Shown: one piece after another, positions 1 through 10,400 of the stretch | Layout: each line of letters starts with the position of its first letter | Position numbering within the stretch: the first letter of the stretch is position 1 | Source of the DNA: Sepioteuthis lessoniana | Taxonomy: Eukaryota > Mollusca > Cephalopoda > Myopsida > Loliginidae | Reading direction: 5' to 3' | Assembly: GCA_963585895.1 (NCBI GenBank) | Contig: OY757947.1 | Coordinates: forward strand, 37,107,450-37,171,449 | DNA length: 64,000 nt | The notes under the pieces: model-generated | What the model saw: only the letters and a program-made list of their open reading frames with translations | Database searches by the model: none | What the model was told of the DNA's origin: nothing | Translations under genes and position numbers: made by a program

Positions 1-90
1 GAGTTCACTTTGAGACCAATACGTTTTGCTACTTGCTCCAGGCTAAAAAGCAGAGATTTGATAATTCTTTCAAGGAGGTATCCTCTACAT
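1..90. repeat. Dispersed repeat fragment (left edge)
   Basis: The stretch with 'cttgctccaggctaaa' and 'agcagagatt' resembles 35220-35300 and, inverted, 39770-39850 ('gctaattgctccag'). It is a fragment of a dispersed non-coding family. No coding potential is seen. Confidence 0.45.
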
Positions 91-490
91 CTCGACTTTT
101 TTGGTATGAATCCATTTACTTTCATTAGATCTATTGTCAATCGTATAACATTATCTTGGTTGATTATGAAGAGAAATAGTTCCAAAGTATCTCTTCACAA
201 TACACTAGTGATAAGGTCAATGAAGAATTTTGGCATATTTCATATTTTTGAGAAATATTGGATATATTTTATGCGTCTCGACTTTTTTTTATATGAATCC
301 ATTTACTTTCATTAGATCTATTGTCAATCGGATAACATTATCTTGGTAGATTATGAAGAGAAATAGTTCCAAAGTATCTCTTCACAATACACTAGTGATA
401 AGGTCAATGAAGAATTTTGGCATATTTCATATTTTTGAGAAATACTGGATATATTTCATGCGTCTCGACTTTTTTCAGTTTGAAACCATA
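91..490. repeat. Tandem duplication, about 186-bp unit, 2.1 copies
   Basis: 'ctcgactttttt' recurs at 91, 277 and 464, so the period is 186 to 187 bp. The two full units are almost identical (ATTAGATCTATTG, TTCACAATACACTAG in both), and the third is cut after about 25 bp. The open frame across it is an artefact of the repeat. Confidence 0.85.
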
Positions 491-504
491 TTCTTTCGTT
501 AGAT

Positions 505-890
505 CTATTGGCATTTGGGCCGATACATATGTCGATCAGTCAAACTTGTAAGGAGAGATATGACACGAAACTAGGCTAGGATGGCAAAGGAAATATAGTA
601 AATTTGAAAGGACAACTTCTTATTTTGCAAATAGTGAGAATGAAGTGTTTTGTTGGTCGGTTCGAGGTGCATGAATCACAAAGTTGCCAGGTACGTCCGT
701 TTTGCTTCCGGAGCAAAAGTTGCCGATTTCTCCGAAGTTTCTTGAAATGCAGGAATCTAGAGATGACAGCGTACCGGGGTGCTGGTATTATCGTGTCTCG
801 TGCTGATAGTAAGTTTTATAACTCTAAAAAAGGCAGTAAAATAAGAGGATATAGCATAGTCCTTAAAGAACTATAAAGACTTTCGATGTA
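505..890 (+). repeat. Dispersed repeat, relative of 50140-50385
   Basis: From 'gggccgata' onward the order of short matches ('atgtcgatca', 'gtaaggaga', 'gtgtctcgtgctg', 'agtccttaaaga') follows 50150-50385, which sits directly beside the Tc1/mariner element. It looks like an old non-coding interspersed repeat. The two open frames here have no recognisable protein features. Confidence 0.5.
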
Positions 891-1980
891 ACACTGAAAA
901 GGGATGAAAAAATCTTGTGTGGTTTTAGACCTGAAAAGGCAGGAAATAGGGAAAACTATGTTAGTGACTTGAAGACCCCTTTTTGACATGATGCACAATT
1001 TGGGTTGGGGAACATAACAGGAAATAGACCGGTTTCCGAAATAGGGAGAGTGACTTGAAGACCCCATACGTACATCCCAGTTAATGAAAGGTAAAGAAAT
1101 GAAAAAGATTATATTTTTGGACATCAGCATTTTTCTTTTCCCTGCAAACAACAGCTGGAGTAACGATTGGACCGTTATGTAAGATGATTATAAAGACTGT
1201 TTCTGTAGCACTAAAAAGGACTGAAAAAAGAGTTTCAGAATTTTAGTATTGAAAGGAACAGGAAAAAGGGAAAGCTGGAGTAAAAGCTGTTCCACTGCTG
1301 GATAATGAGGATGAAGAGTCTGGTCATGTGGGTCTTGGTTTGGCAGGACTGATACGTGTGCCACTAATGGATGAGGTAAGGAATTAGGTCGAGGTAATAA
1401 GGAAAAAGGAAAGCTGAAATTAAGGCTGAACCACATTTATCGGTGGCGTAATTCTGTAACATCACTAAACTCCTCGGAGTGTGGAAATTTTTAGAACCAA
1501 CTCGGTGGTATTTGCAATCTTCTCTGAGTCTACCGGTTACTGATATCGGAAATCCACGAGAAAATTTCAAACACCAACTCAGACGATATTCTCGAGACCA
1601 ATTAATTCTTCCATCCTTCTCGAAAGTACTTTCTGTGGAGCAGAGAGGGTGGTATTTGCAGGCATCTCTATGAGGTATAATGTTTTTTTTTTTTCATTAT
1701 TACCCATAATTAAGGAGAAGCTTTCTGTCCACAAATCGGACACGTGCTTACTCGGTAAATACACAAACACATTCCGCTATAAAAAAGAGTGTAATTTACG
1801 GTGTATGAAAAGAAGGAAAAATTTAGATGTACAAAAAGAAGATTAAGTTTTCTTAACAATCTGTTTAATGAATTACAAATCTGATTACGTCTTATATATT
1901 TTAAATTGAAATAAAAGTAAATCTTGTCACGTGGAAAAATCTAACAACTAAATCCACATCAATCACACTATTGACTTCAT
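876..1980. other. Gene-free stretch with a duplicated 85-bp segment
   Basis: 876-960 and 1192-1280 are diverged copies of each other ('ataaagact...gtagcact.aaaagg', 'ggaaa.aggga'). Apart from this and short poly-T runs I see nothing. The open frames of 60 to 110 codons have no recognisable protein motif. Confidence 0.4.
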
Positions 1981-2326
1981 AACAATATACGAATTAAGCA
2001 TATAATGTGGGGGATGGAAATGTTAATTGATCTTTATTTACAAAAAGAAATCCCCAATGATATACAAAATAATATAATCAAGAAAAGCTTAAATTAAAAA
2101 CAGATTTAAATGATTCTTAAAATATTATCTGACAAATAAAGAAGAAAAGAAATATAATTCATCGGAAAAAAATGATATAAATCTATAATTCCAATTATTT
2201 GAGAGTCGGACGATGCAAAAATTAGCATTTTTTTTTTTTAAATATTTAAAGTGGTATGTATCTAAACATTTATTTTCCCCTCGGCAAATAACATACAGGA
2301 CCCGAAGCCTATTTCATTAGTTGTGA

Positions 2327-2366
<40 letters not shown>

Positions 2367-2900
2367 GAGTGATTATTCGTGATAGTTGACAAGTATACAA
2401 ATCATAATTTTTCGATCTTCACTTCAAGTTACGGCACGAACATTTTTCTTTTTAAAGTATGGGTGATCAAAGGCGTAACCATCCGGGATTTTTATGCTGA
2501 TATGTTCCTCGAAAGTGTACGTCTCTTAAGCTCTTAAGCCTTTCTCTTTTTTATCCTTGAGGCCACTGTAGAAAAAATATCGTCCAATGAAAAAACACAC
2601 TAAAAAACTGCTGAACGTTTACTAGATTTTTTGTGTCTATAAAAAATGGTTCTTGATGCCTTCTGGCTTAATACTCAGCGTTATAACGTACGTATCATGG
2701 TTAGTTTTTTTGCAGTTTTGTTTGTTGATGGCAATTTTCTTTGCATTCTCGTGTTCGTTGGCCTTTCCAATGAGACTTTTTCAGTTTAAATAGAGAGGAA
2801 GAGTGCAAAATTAAGACGTTAAAAATGAGAATTAAATCTTCTTAACGGTCTCTTCAATGGTTTATATATCTGACTGTATCTTTGAAACAGAAAACTGTGC
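1980..2900 (+). repeat. Dispersed repeat block X, copy 1
   Basis: An AT-rich block with the order: 'tatttacaaaaa', 'atccccaat', 'gattcttaaaatatta', 'cggcaaat', a CT/CA microsatellite, 'attcgtgatagt', 'gatcaaaggcgt'. The same order recurs at 12100-12840 and 23510-23910 in this orientation, and inverted at 48760-49300 and 52390-52990. Five copies in 64 kb show it moves with the local segmental duplications. No coding frame. Confidence 0.65.
2326..2367. repeat. (CT)n(CA)n microsatellite
   Basis: A run of CT dinucleotides followed by CA dinucleotides. It occupies the same place within block X as the dinucleotide runs in the other copies. Confidence 0.9.
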
Positions 2901-3530
2901 AGAGATTTCTCTTGTTTTCTTACAAATTATTTTTTTCGCTTCAGTACTTCAATCCTGACCTTCCAAGATGCCAGGTACTGTTAAATCAACACAGCCCTGA
3001 TCTTTTTGAGTTTGGTTGGGAGAAAATAAATAATTTCTTTAAATTGTAAATACTGAAAGAAAGTAAAATTGCTCATTTTATTATGTTTATTCAATTTATA
3101 TAAAATCAATATTTCCTTTGTTTAAAATTAAATTTATATGTTACCATTACTTATATACATTTTTTATTTCTCATGAAAAGTAAAAGAATAAAAAGTATCA
3201 GATTTTATTGTGTTTCTTTGTAACTAAAATAGTACTGTTCCCAAGATATAATATGTCATTTGAATGATAAAAGAATGTGTAATGTCAAATGTTCTTATGT
3301 TTGTTTAAAATGTTATCAAAACACCTATTCTAATTTGATTGCTTTTTTTCAAATATTCCTATTACTAAGACAGAATAAGTATTTATCGAAAATGCTGAAT
3401 GTAAACTTGTTTTATTGTATCTATCAAATTTGTAACGTTGCAGCGGTAAACTTGACCTGAGTATAATCAAAGAACCCCATCCTTCCGAAAATGATTTGTT
3501 TCATACTGTGTGATTTCTCAAACTATATGG
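2900..3530. other. AT-rich gap, nothing recognised
   Basis: Low-complexity AT-rich sequence between block X and the ZNF1 tail. No convincing open frame, RNA gene or repeat. Confidence 0.5.
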
Positions 3531-3616
3531 ATTCTTTCTCTGTGTTTTCGCATATGTTTCACCAAAATTGATTTAATGGAAAAAGCTGAGCCATACTCTT
3601 CACAAAAATATGGCTT
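3530..3616 (-). pseudogene. Stranded thirteenth C2H2 finger behind the ZNF1 stop
   Basis: Reading the minus strand on past the ZNF1 stop codon gives KPYFCEEYGSAFS, then an LVKHMRKH-like second half: the pattern of another C2H2 finger, with its second cysteine replaced by tyrosine. The ZNF1 stop is a TAG in the linker position where GEKP would have Glu. The finger was therefore probably once translated and was cut off by one nonsense change. Confidence 0.6.
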
Positions 3617-4645
3617 CTATCCTCTGTGTGTTCGCATATGTTTATTTAAATTTGATTTTTGAGCAAAGGAAGAGCCACAAATTTCACAAGAATATGGCTT
3701 CTCTCCTGTGTGTGTTCGAATATGAATCACCAATTGTGATTTACGAGAAAAAGCCGTGGTACAGACTTCACAAGAATATGGCTTCTCTCCTGTGTGTGTT
3801 CGAATATGAATCACCAATTGTGATTTACGAGAAAAAGCCGAGGTACAGACTTCACAAGAATATGGCTTTTCTCCTGTGTGTGTTCGCACATGGTTCTTTA
3901 AAGTTGGTTTATGAGCAAAGGAAGACCCACAAATTTCACAAGAATACGGCTTCTCTCCTGTGTGTGTTCGCATATGAACCACCAAATGTGATTTACGTAA
4001 AAATAACGAGGAACAAATTTCACAAGAATATGGCTTTTCTCCTGTGTGTGTTCGCATATGATCCTTTAAAGTGGATTTTTGAGAAAAGGAAGACCCGCAA
4101 ATTTCACAAGAATATGGCTTCTCTCCTGTGTGTGTTCGCATATGATTCCTCAAAGTTGATTTTTCTGCAAAGGAAGAGCCACAAATTTCACAAGAATGGG
4201 TTTTCTTACTTGTATGTGTTTTTACATCGTCCACCAAATTTGATTTTCGTGAAAGAGAAGAGCCATATATTTCACAAGAATGGAGCTTCTCTCCTAAGTG
4301 TGTTTTCATGTGCTCAACCAAAGTTGATTTTCGTGAAAAAGACGAGCCACAGATTTCACAACTATGTGGTTTCTCTCCTTTGTGTGTTCGCTTATGCCTC
4401 ATTAAATCTGTTTTTTTTAAAAAGGACAAGCCACACACATTGCATGAATATCGCCTCGCTCCCGTGTGTGTACGCTTATGCCTCGTCAAATTTGATTTGT
4501 TCCAAAAGGACGAGTCACAAATATTGCAAGAAAAAGGTTTCTTTCCAGTGTGATTTTGCATATGCTCCTTCAGTTTTGATTCTCGTGAAAAGGAAGAGCC
4601 ACACACTTTACAAGAATATGGCTTATCACCAGTGTTGGGTGACAT
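3617..4645 (-). CDS. ZNF1: C2H2 zinc-finger array protein, 12 fingers
   Basis: A 342-residue open frame made almost wholly of C2H2 fingers (C-x2-C-x12-H-x3-H, 28-residue period), starting seven residues before finger 1 at MSPNTGDKPYSC. Eleven fingers keep all four zinc ligands. Finger 5 (about residues 119-141) has the second Cys as Tyr and the first His as Asp, so it should not fold normally. Fingers 10 and 11 are almost identical, a recent duplication. Linkers are TGEKP-type towards the C-terminus and more varied at the N-terminus. Proteins of this build are normally nuclear, sequence-specific DNA-binding regulators; no KRAB, BTB or SCAN domain is visible. An in-frame TAA lies about 40 bp upstream of this ATG, so the start is the first available unless an upstream exon is spliced in. 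It ends at a linker TAG with a further decayed finger behind. No promoter is recognisable. ORF secure; expression unknown. Confidence 0.75.
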   Translation of the reverse strand: MSPNTGDKPYSCKVCGSSFSRESKLKEHMQNHTGKKPFSCNICDSSFWNKSNLTRHKRTHTGARRYSCNVCGLSFLKKTDLMRHKRTHKGEKPHSCEICGSSFSRKSTLVEHMKTHLGEKLHSCEIYGSSLSRKSNLVDDVKTHTSKKTHSCEICGSSFAEKSTLRNHMRTHTGEKPYSCEICGSSFSQKSTLKDHMRTHTGEKPYSCEICSSLFLRKSHLVVHMRTHTGEKPYSCEICGSSFAHKPTLKNHVRTHTGEKPYSCEVCTSAFSRKSQLVIHIRTHTGEKPYSCEVCTTAFSRKSQLVIHIRTHTGEKPYSCEICGSSFAQKSNLNKHMRTHRG

Positions 4646-5350
4646 ATTTTGAATAGAATTTGATATCAGGAAAGAAGAATGATTTTACAAAATTGATTTA
4701 TCCTCCGTCCGTATCATTATATACCTGTAATTAATAAAATAAATTGATATAATCATTGAAAAAATTGAATACTAGCAAAGGCATTTGATATAGGATATTA
4801 CATTTACAAATTGGAAATATAGACGCGTAATAAAGTTGATATAATATCAAATATTTCAATATCTTAAGATATATCTCGAATTTTACATTTCCAATTTTAA
4901 AAGAAAGATGTGTAATAAAGACTTGCAGTTTATATAATATTGTGTGGATTGGGTTGTCAGTTCTCACTAAACTTGAATGTTAAAGGAATTATTACACCCT
5001 GATTACACCGTGAATGAGATTTTGTTTTTTTATTATCCACGGTGGTTTTGATATTGTTTTTTCCTGATTGATCAATAAGTCATTCTGTTTTTTGTTGGAA
5101 TGGTTGTAACAATTTGAGAGAAAAATACTTCGTCTGTCTTTGATGGTTTTTGGTGGACAGAGCTGAGATAAATGTAATGGTTGTTTTGTAGAATATTTTG
5201 TATTTTTTAGAGGAGGGTTTTGCTTAAGCGGGAAAATATAGCCAATTATTTGGTTCCAACTGGATTAGTTTCTCACTGAGAGTTCTGCAATTGTCTGCTT
5301 GGTTTTTTTTTTATCCTGATATGATATGATATTAAATAATCTGATTGTGA
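4646..5350. other. AT-rich gap with remnant of the 172-bp family
   Basis: Mostly featureless. 5222-5305 ('aaaatatagccaatta', 'ttggttccaactgg', 'agttctgcaattg') is a diverged relative of the unit triplicated at 53417-53932. 4731-4967 holds two diverged copies of an AT-rich motif. No gene seen. Confidence 0.45.
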
Positions 5351-5371
5351 GGCTCCAGTAATGCTGGAGCT
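5351..5371. repeat. Short perfect hairpin
   Basis: 'gctccag' and 'ctggagc' flank a short AT-rich loop, giving a 7 to 8 bp perfect stem. No T-run follows that would mark a polymerase III terminator, and no role can be assigned. Confidence 0.5.
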
Positions 5372-5393
5372 TTGGGGAAAGTGTTATAACCCT

Positions 5394-5610
5394 GCTAAAT
5401 TGAATACTTAGAAATAGAACTGTTTGATCATTTAACTGTGTGTAATCAAATGACTGATATTTAATTGAATAGTTAGTGATACAGAGAAATACTTGAAACC
5501 ATTTAACTTTGTTGACTTATGCTAAATTGAATTGTTAGATAAAGAATTGTTTGATAATTTAACTATGTGTTAACAAAAGATTGATGCTTAATTGAATTAT
5601 TTGTGACAAA
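5394..5610. repeat. Diverged tandem duplication, 127-bp period
   Basis: 'gctaaattgaat' recurs at 5394 and 5521, followed each time by 'aactgtttgat/aattgtttgat', 'atttaact.tgtgt' and 'ttaattgaat'. About 80 percent similar by eye, so old. Non-coding. Confidence 0.65.
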
Positions 5611-5621
5611 TCATATATGTC

Positions 5622-5705
5622 TAATATATATGTATATACCGGATTTGGCATTGAATAACCTGGAATAGTTGATATGCCATTAAATCAAATAAAACAACAG
5701 AAAAA
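5622..5705 (+). repeat. SINE tail remnant
   Basis: 'ggcattgaataacctgg' and 'gttgatatgccattaaat' match the 3' part of the SINE-like element at 12840-13045 ('gcattaaataacc', 'gttgatctgccattaaat'). Only the tail is present here. Confidence 0.5.
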
Positions 5706-5984
5706 TTAACAAAGTTTTTATCCTTCCCTTTTTCAAAAATCTGTCCTCGGAATCACTATGAACTATAGAAGCATAATCCTCACTATTATAGCTGCTAATT
5801 TTTTATTGCTATGCTTCTCAACCGTATCAAAACGCTAACAAATTGTATTGAGAAAAAAAGGTTGATGGGAACTAAAGAATCTGCAGTTATACAGCCACTT
5901 ACCTCTCATCTCACAAACCATCTAAGTAAGACGAAAAACATAAGCAGACAAAGATGTAAGGAAAAAGACAAATTCAGAAGTGAA

Positions 5985-6165
5985 TTTCTTGTATGGACCA
6001 TTCACATGGACGTAGTAGTGTTGGATGAACAGCTAGAACTTACTGACATCAGCTCCTTGCAGATAGTGGATCTAGTTGGTATGAACTGCTGGGAACGATT
6101 GATGATAGGGACTGACGAAGAGATAGAGTCAAGGAAATCTGGACTTTCAGAGCGATTTAATGATG
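5985..6165 (+). pseudogene. Decayed RTE LINE 3' end
   Basis: Aligns base by base, at roughly two-thirds identity, with the conserved C-terminal stretch of the RTE copies (compare 15375-15505 and 39265-39375): 'gaacagctagaact', 'cagctccttgcagat', 'gaacgattgatgatagggact'. The 143-codon open frame covering it is a shifted frame of this relic, not a gene. No (ATG)n tail is left. Confidence 0.6.
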
Positions 6166-6780
6166 ACGATGATCTTTTTTCCATAAAATCAAGGGAAGAA
6201 TATTATGGGCAGAATCATATTAGGTGCTTAGTTTTGACATGAACAGCCGATTGAGCAGATCGGACCTCACCGACCACCCGTCTAGCCCAGTAAGGACCGG
6301 AGTTGGGTGTTGCTAGTCAATTCATCACTTGATTTCCATGTCAAGGACTACTCAGCCTCAGAACCACATCCTCAAGCATTAGGGGTTGCCATGTTCGGCT
6401 GACAGGGGGCCATGATGAGGGTTTTTTCCTCTCTGCAGACGTGTAGTCACCAGTCTACAAGGCGAATCCCTTCCTCAACTATTACAAGTCTCCACAAGTC
6501 TCCAAGGAGTTTTACCTCGCTACAGAGGTGCAGTCATAGTACTCTACCACCCCAGCCGACAAAACGAATTATCTTATGTATTCTTTTAGTAAAATGCGAG
6601 AATCTTATTGGGCTCGTTCATTTAAGTTTTGGAGAGTTTGCTAGGTGTATTTCACAAAAAAAAATGTGGATTGGTGAAGATAAATAATATTATTCACCTA
6701 CATTTTATAGAACCGAAAAATATTTGTGAAAAATCATTTACTGACAGAGCAAAAATTACAATAATGTGCATTTGATCCAG
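6166..6780. other. Unidentified, more GC-rich stretch
   Basis: 6240-6560 is GC-richer than its surroundings and has weakly repetitive phrases ('gtctacaaggcgaatccc', 'acaagtctccacaagtctcc'). It could be degenerate retroelement sequence leading into the polyprotein relic that follows. No frame is recognisable. Confidence 0.35.
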
Positions 6781-6784
6781 AGTG

Positions 6785-7330
6785 TTTTGAAGACAGAGCA
6801 CGCCTACTGGGCCTGGACGTAAGGGGAGAGGAAGGCACCCTCCGATGGAGACGGTAAGTGTGGTTCCGGGAATTCCTGCCGTTCTCACAGGGCGGACTTT
6901 TTCCCTGTGCGCAAAACTTGTAGGGCACCTGCCAGTGTATGGTTGGATTCGGGCAGCAGTGGGTGTAATAAAACGCAGGGTGACTGCGGTAACCTCAGGA
7001 TGGGACTACCAGATGAATGATGCTCTCCTAACACGAATGATTGCAGAAAGTTTTGAGAGAGCGACACATGAGGACCCCGCTAGATGAGAGGGGTGCGTCA
7101 ACTGGGAAGAAATGAACATATCGGATTTTTGTTGGAGAAGGACGGGGTCGTGTTGGAATATGCATGTTGGTTGCGGTCCGCAAACGATGCAGGGCACATC
7201 AATCTTGCTAAGTTGAACGCTGTGGTAAATGGCGTCAAACTAGCACTACAATGGCAGGAAAGAAGTCGCACCTGCGCACCGAGACTTTTTGTGTCACCCA
7301 CTGGGTGTCCGACTGGGTCTGCGGTACAAT
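6785..7330 (+). pseudogene. LTR-retroelement pol relic (RT end / RNase H region)
   Basis: Frameshifted coding pieces in one orientation read as a retroelement polyprotein: EDRARLLGLDVRGEEG, then a shift into VPGIPAVLTGRTFSLC, KLVGHLPVYGWIR and VTSGWD, then ACWLRSANDAGHINLA followed by LNAVVNGVKLALQW. I recognise this order as the RT-RNase H junction of molluscan gypsy-like polyproteins (family recognition, no search run). At least three shifts or stops break it. Its partner is probably the integrase relic at 8440-9430 on the same strand. The breaks rule out a working product. Confidence 0.6.
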
Positions 7331-7795
7331 GCCTTTTTTACCGTCTGGGTCCTTATCTTGGGCACAGTAGCAAATGTGGTACTATGCTGGTCACAGCAAC
7401 AAACGTAATACTACAACGTGCTTAATATAATTGCACGGTAACAAATGTAGTACCATCACTTGGCCGTGGGTTTTCAGGGTCGAATCCTATTTATGGCTGC
7501 GCCGTGGGTTTTTACTGTGGAATCCTGCGTCTGGCCGTCTCGCAGATTTTCCGGGTCGCATCCTGGTAACAGTGACAAATGCATTTTCGAATCGTTCTTT
7601 TATCAGTACTGTATGTGCCCATACTGTGTTTGAAAGATCCTTCGACAAACAAAGACACAATCCATCCGGAACTTCTGACGGTTGGGGAGTTCCGTTGGAA
7701 CAAAACATCCTGGCTGCTGGCAACTCAAAAACAAGAATTCTCTATTAACAATTAACAATTATTTATTGTTCAATGTTCAGACTGCAAACAGTAGG
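7331..7795. repeat. Region with short interspersed repeats, retroelement-associated
   Basis: Three related phrases, 'cacagtagcaaatgtggtact', 'cacagcaacaaacgtaatact' and 'cacggtaacaaatgtagtacc', lie within 7365-7460, and 'gccgtgggttttcagggtcg' / 'gccgtgggtttttactgtgg' follow. This might be LTR-type or untranslated retroelement sequence. I cannot fix its ends. Confidence 0.4.
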
Positions 7796-7797
7796 AC

Positions 7798-7828
<31 letters not shown>

Positions 7829-7831
7829 GGA

Positions 7832-7867
<36 letters not shown>

Positions 7868-8062
7868 CTGTAAGGGTCTATGAATAGACAAAAAGAGACA
7901 CCCCACCTCCAGGACGAGAGAGAGAGAGAGAGAGAATCTGTATGGGTCTATGAATAGATAAAAAAAGACACCCACCTCCAGGACGAGAGAGAGAGAGAGA
8001 GAGAGGGGGAGAGAGAGAGAGAGAGAGAAAATCTGTAAGGGTCTATGAATAGATAAAAAGAG
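7795..8062. repeat. Compound minisatellite: (GA)n plus about 50-bp spacer, three units
   Basis: 'aggacgagagag' followed by a GA run and 'atctgta.gggtctatgaatag' recurs three times, with GA tracts of different lengths and near-identical spacers. This is array growth of a microsatellite with its flank. Open frames here are GA-run artefacts. Confidence 0.85.
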
Positions 8063-8435
8063 ACACGCCTCCCAGCTCGATAGAACTTTCTGAATGCAAA
8101 ATTCTAACTGATTACTTTTTCAAAATTCGTTAATTTTTATATATATTCAAAATTAGGATATCGGCGGGGGTGATGTGATCTTGCTAAATTATTGGATCAT
8201 CTTTCACGCGTCCAAAAATCACTGTTTTTATTTCTCCAATCAAACCTGTCACAGACAAGATATGAATCCATTTTGTTTACATTTTGGCCTTCCTGTGTTG
8301 AACGTTATGTACTCTCTTAAACTTTCCAATTTGACTTATTTTTCCACTCAAAGATTTTAGCTAACTTAACAGCTAACTGAAAAACTCGTGGCCTAATCAA
8401 ACCAGGAAATAAAATAAATAACCATCACAGATACT
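8063..8435. other. Nothing recognised
   Basis: AT-rich sequence between the GA minisatellite and the integrase relic. It may be part of the same retroelement, but no motif supports that. Confidence 0.35.
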
Positions 8436-8439
8436 GTGC

Positions 8440-9430
8440 CACAGTTACTGGAAATGCAAGAATACGCACCAAGGCAGCAAGCGAGATGCTGATAAGGCGA
8501 AGGCTGAGCACCTTAAAGACTCTCGTCTCAGAGTATAATCTGACAGTCAGCGTAGAACTGGTCACGTCGTCCAGCAACCTTTCCGACCAGGTGACATGAG
8601 TGCTCCACAAATGGTTGGTTGCCGTGAAGCTGGGTGCAAAAAGGACGACTGGAAGCAAGTGATGCGTGGCAAAGGTTTGAAATGGATGTCATCCATTATG
8701 GTGTCAAACACGTTCTTATTCTCATCGACTGTGGACACACCCGTTATGCAATTTGGTGATCATTTGCACAGAAAGACCCAGTAAGCGTTCATCGACAGCT
8801 ATCTTTCGTCTTTTACGAACGAGGAACACCGGAAGAGATTTTGACCAACAACAACACCGCCTTTTGCAACCAGCAAGTAAGCCAATGTCTACACAAATTG
8901 AGGTCCGACAAAGGTAACAGTATCACAGAAATAAGTCAACGTAGCATCAAGAGGATCGCTGCTAGGAAGCTGTGCATCACTGCTTCTATACGTACTGGAT
9001 TTGAGCAAAGGCAATTGACACGGAGGTTTCCGGGTCATATGATGTGGGGGATCTCGTCTGGATGAAATCCTTACAAAATTGATGTACTATCAGCTTCAAG
9101 TGTGGGCCAATGACTCGTGTGGTCAGTCAACAATTTGTCCTGGTCGATGGAATCCCACGTCGCGTATCCGATCTCCACCCTGCTTTGGAGATGGGACATT
9201 CAGCGACCAATAAAAGTAATGAGTCGTCTGGTGACCAGCTATCAATAGATAGCGGCAGTAATACTCCCGAAAATATAACCGGTTGCTAATCGGACGATTC
9301 AGAGGTGAAGATTGTGGTGCACGCTCCGCTTTCATCGAGTACGTGGACCAAAAGGCCACTCCTGCCCAGCATTATGTTCGATCGAGAGGTCAGGGTGGGA
9401 GTGTAGCAGCCATCATGCTAACCCGCGATG
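8440..9430 (+). pseudogene. LTR-retroelement integrase relic
   Basis: Broken coding pieces in + orientation: ERGTPEEILTNNNTAF (about 8819-8866; the third block of an integrase core, with the catalytic Asp position of TDN now Asn), QRSIKRIAARK (about 8938-8970), then VVSQQFVLVDGIPRRVSDL (about 9115-9175) and a Ser/Asp-rich tail as in integrase C-termini. Frames shift between pieces and stops occur. I read it as the downstream part of the gypsy-like element whose RNase H part lies at 6785-7330. It has no intact neighbours and cannot make a working integrase. Confidence 0.6.
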
Positions 9431-9505
9431 AAAAAAGATAAGGGTCGAACCGTGCATCGTCAGTCAGAGAGAGACTCGAGAGAGAACCAGAAACAGATAC
9501 GGTAG

Positions 9506-10061
9506 AAGAAGGGAGCATGAGTTGGGCCTTTTGATTGATCCTTTCATAATGTTGCTAAGTTCCTGGATGGGTGGGCTTTCCACTCGATAAGTGGAAAAAA
9601 ACAGATCTTGATTTTAGAGGAAGGGAGCAGGAGTTGGGCATTTTGATTGATCCTTTCATAATGTTGCTAAGTTCCTGGATGGGTGGGCTTTCCACTCGAT
9701 AAGTGGAAAAAACAGATCTTGATTTTAGAGGAAGGGAGCAGGAGTTGGGCGTTTTGATTGATCCTTTCATAATGTTGCTAAGTTCCTGGATGGGTGGGCT
9801 TTCCACTCGATAAGTGGAAAAAAACAGATCTTGATTTTAGAGGAAGGGAGCAGGAGTTGGGCCTTTTGATTGGTCCTTTCATAATGTTGCTAAGTTCCTG
9901 GATGGGTGGGCTTTCCACTCGATAAGTGGAAAAAAACAGATCTTGATTTTAGAGGAAGGGAGCAGGAGTTGAGCCTTTTGATTGATCCTTTCATAATGTT
10001 GCTAAGTTCCTGGATGGGTGGGCTTTCCACTCGATAAGTGGAAAAAACAGATCTTGATTTT
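9506..10061. repeat. 112-bp minisatellite, five copies
   Basis: 'gttgggccttttgattg' or a one-base variant starts at 9521, 9633, 9744, 9856 and 9968. Each unit holds the imperfect palindrome 'ccactcgataagtgg'. Units differ by only a few bases, so the array is young or homogenised. It lies about 80 bp beyond the integrase relic and may derive from that element's end. The repetitive open frame on the minus strand is an artefact. Confidence 0.9.
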
Positions 10062-10400
10062 ATTTATTTGATTCTTTCTTTTTTATATTTTAACTAAGAA
10101 ATGCCACAAAAATCCCCAAAGAAACAAAATAATATAACTAGTTATATAACACTATCTTTCTAAATTACAGTAAATATCACTTAAAAAATAATTGTAGAAC
10201 AAGTGCTAATTATGAATTTAATTTCGTTATTATGTAAAAATTACCAATATTTTCTAACCGAAACTTCTTATAATTATGTCAAAAGCTTCGTCAATTAAAC
10301 CTATTAACGTTTCGATTTACCAAAATCATTTCCTTCCCGCAGAAGTTAATGGGAGTCGATTCGTTTTAGTTCATTGAACAATAAAAGTAATCTCGTTAAT
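10062..10400. other. AT-rich, nothing recognised
   Basis: Low-complexity AT sequence between the minisatellite and repeat block Y. Confidence 0.4.

Noticed and set aside
3610-4656. 348-codon open frame on the + strand opposite ZNF1 (LLCVFAYE-type repeats)
   Set aside because: It is the antisense reading of the zinc-finger repeat. Similar frames lie opposite every array, including the dead one.
5811-6242. 143-codon open frame as a gene
   Set aside because: Its centre aligns with the RTE 3' end in a shifted frame. No conserved protein start or domain.
7682-7975. Open frames rich in Arg-Glu or Ser-Leu
   Set aside because: They are translations of the GA/CT microsatellite; the same applies to 52513-52801 and 59181-59429.
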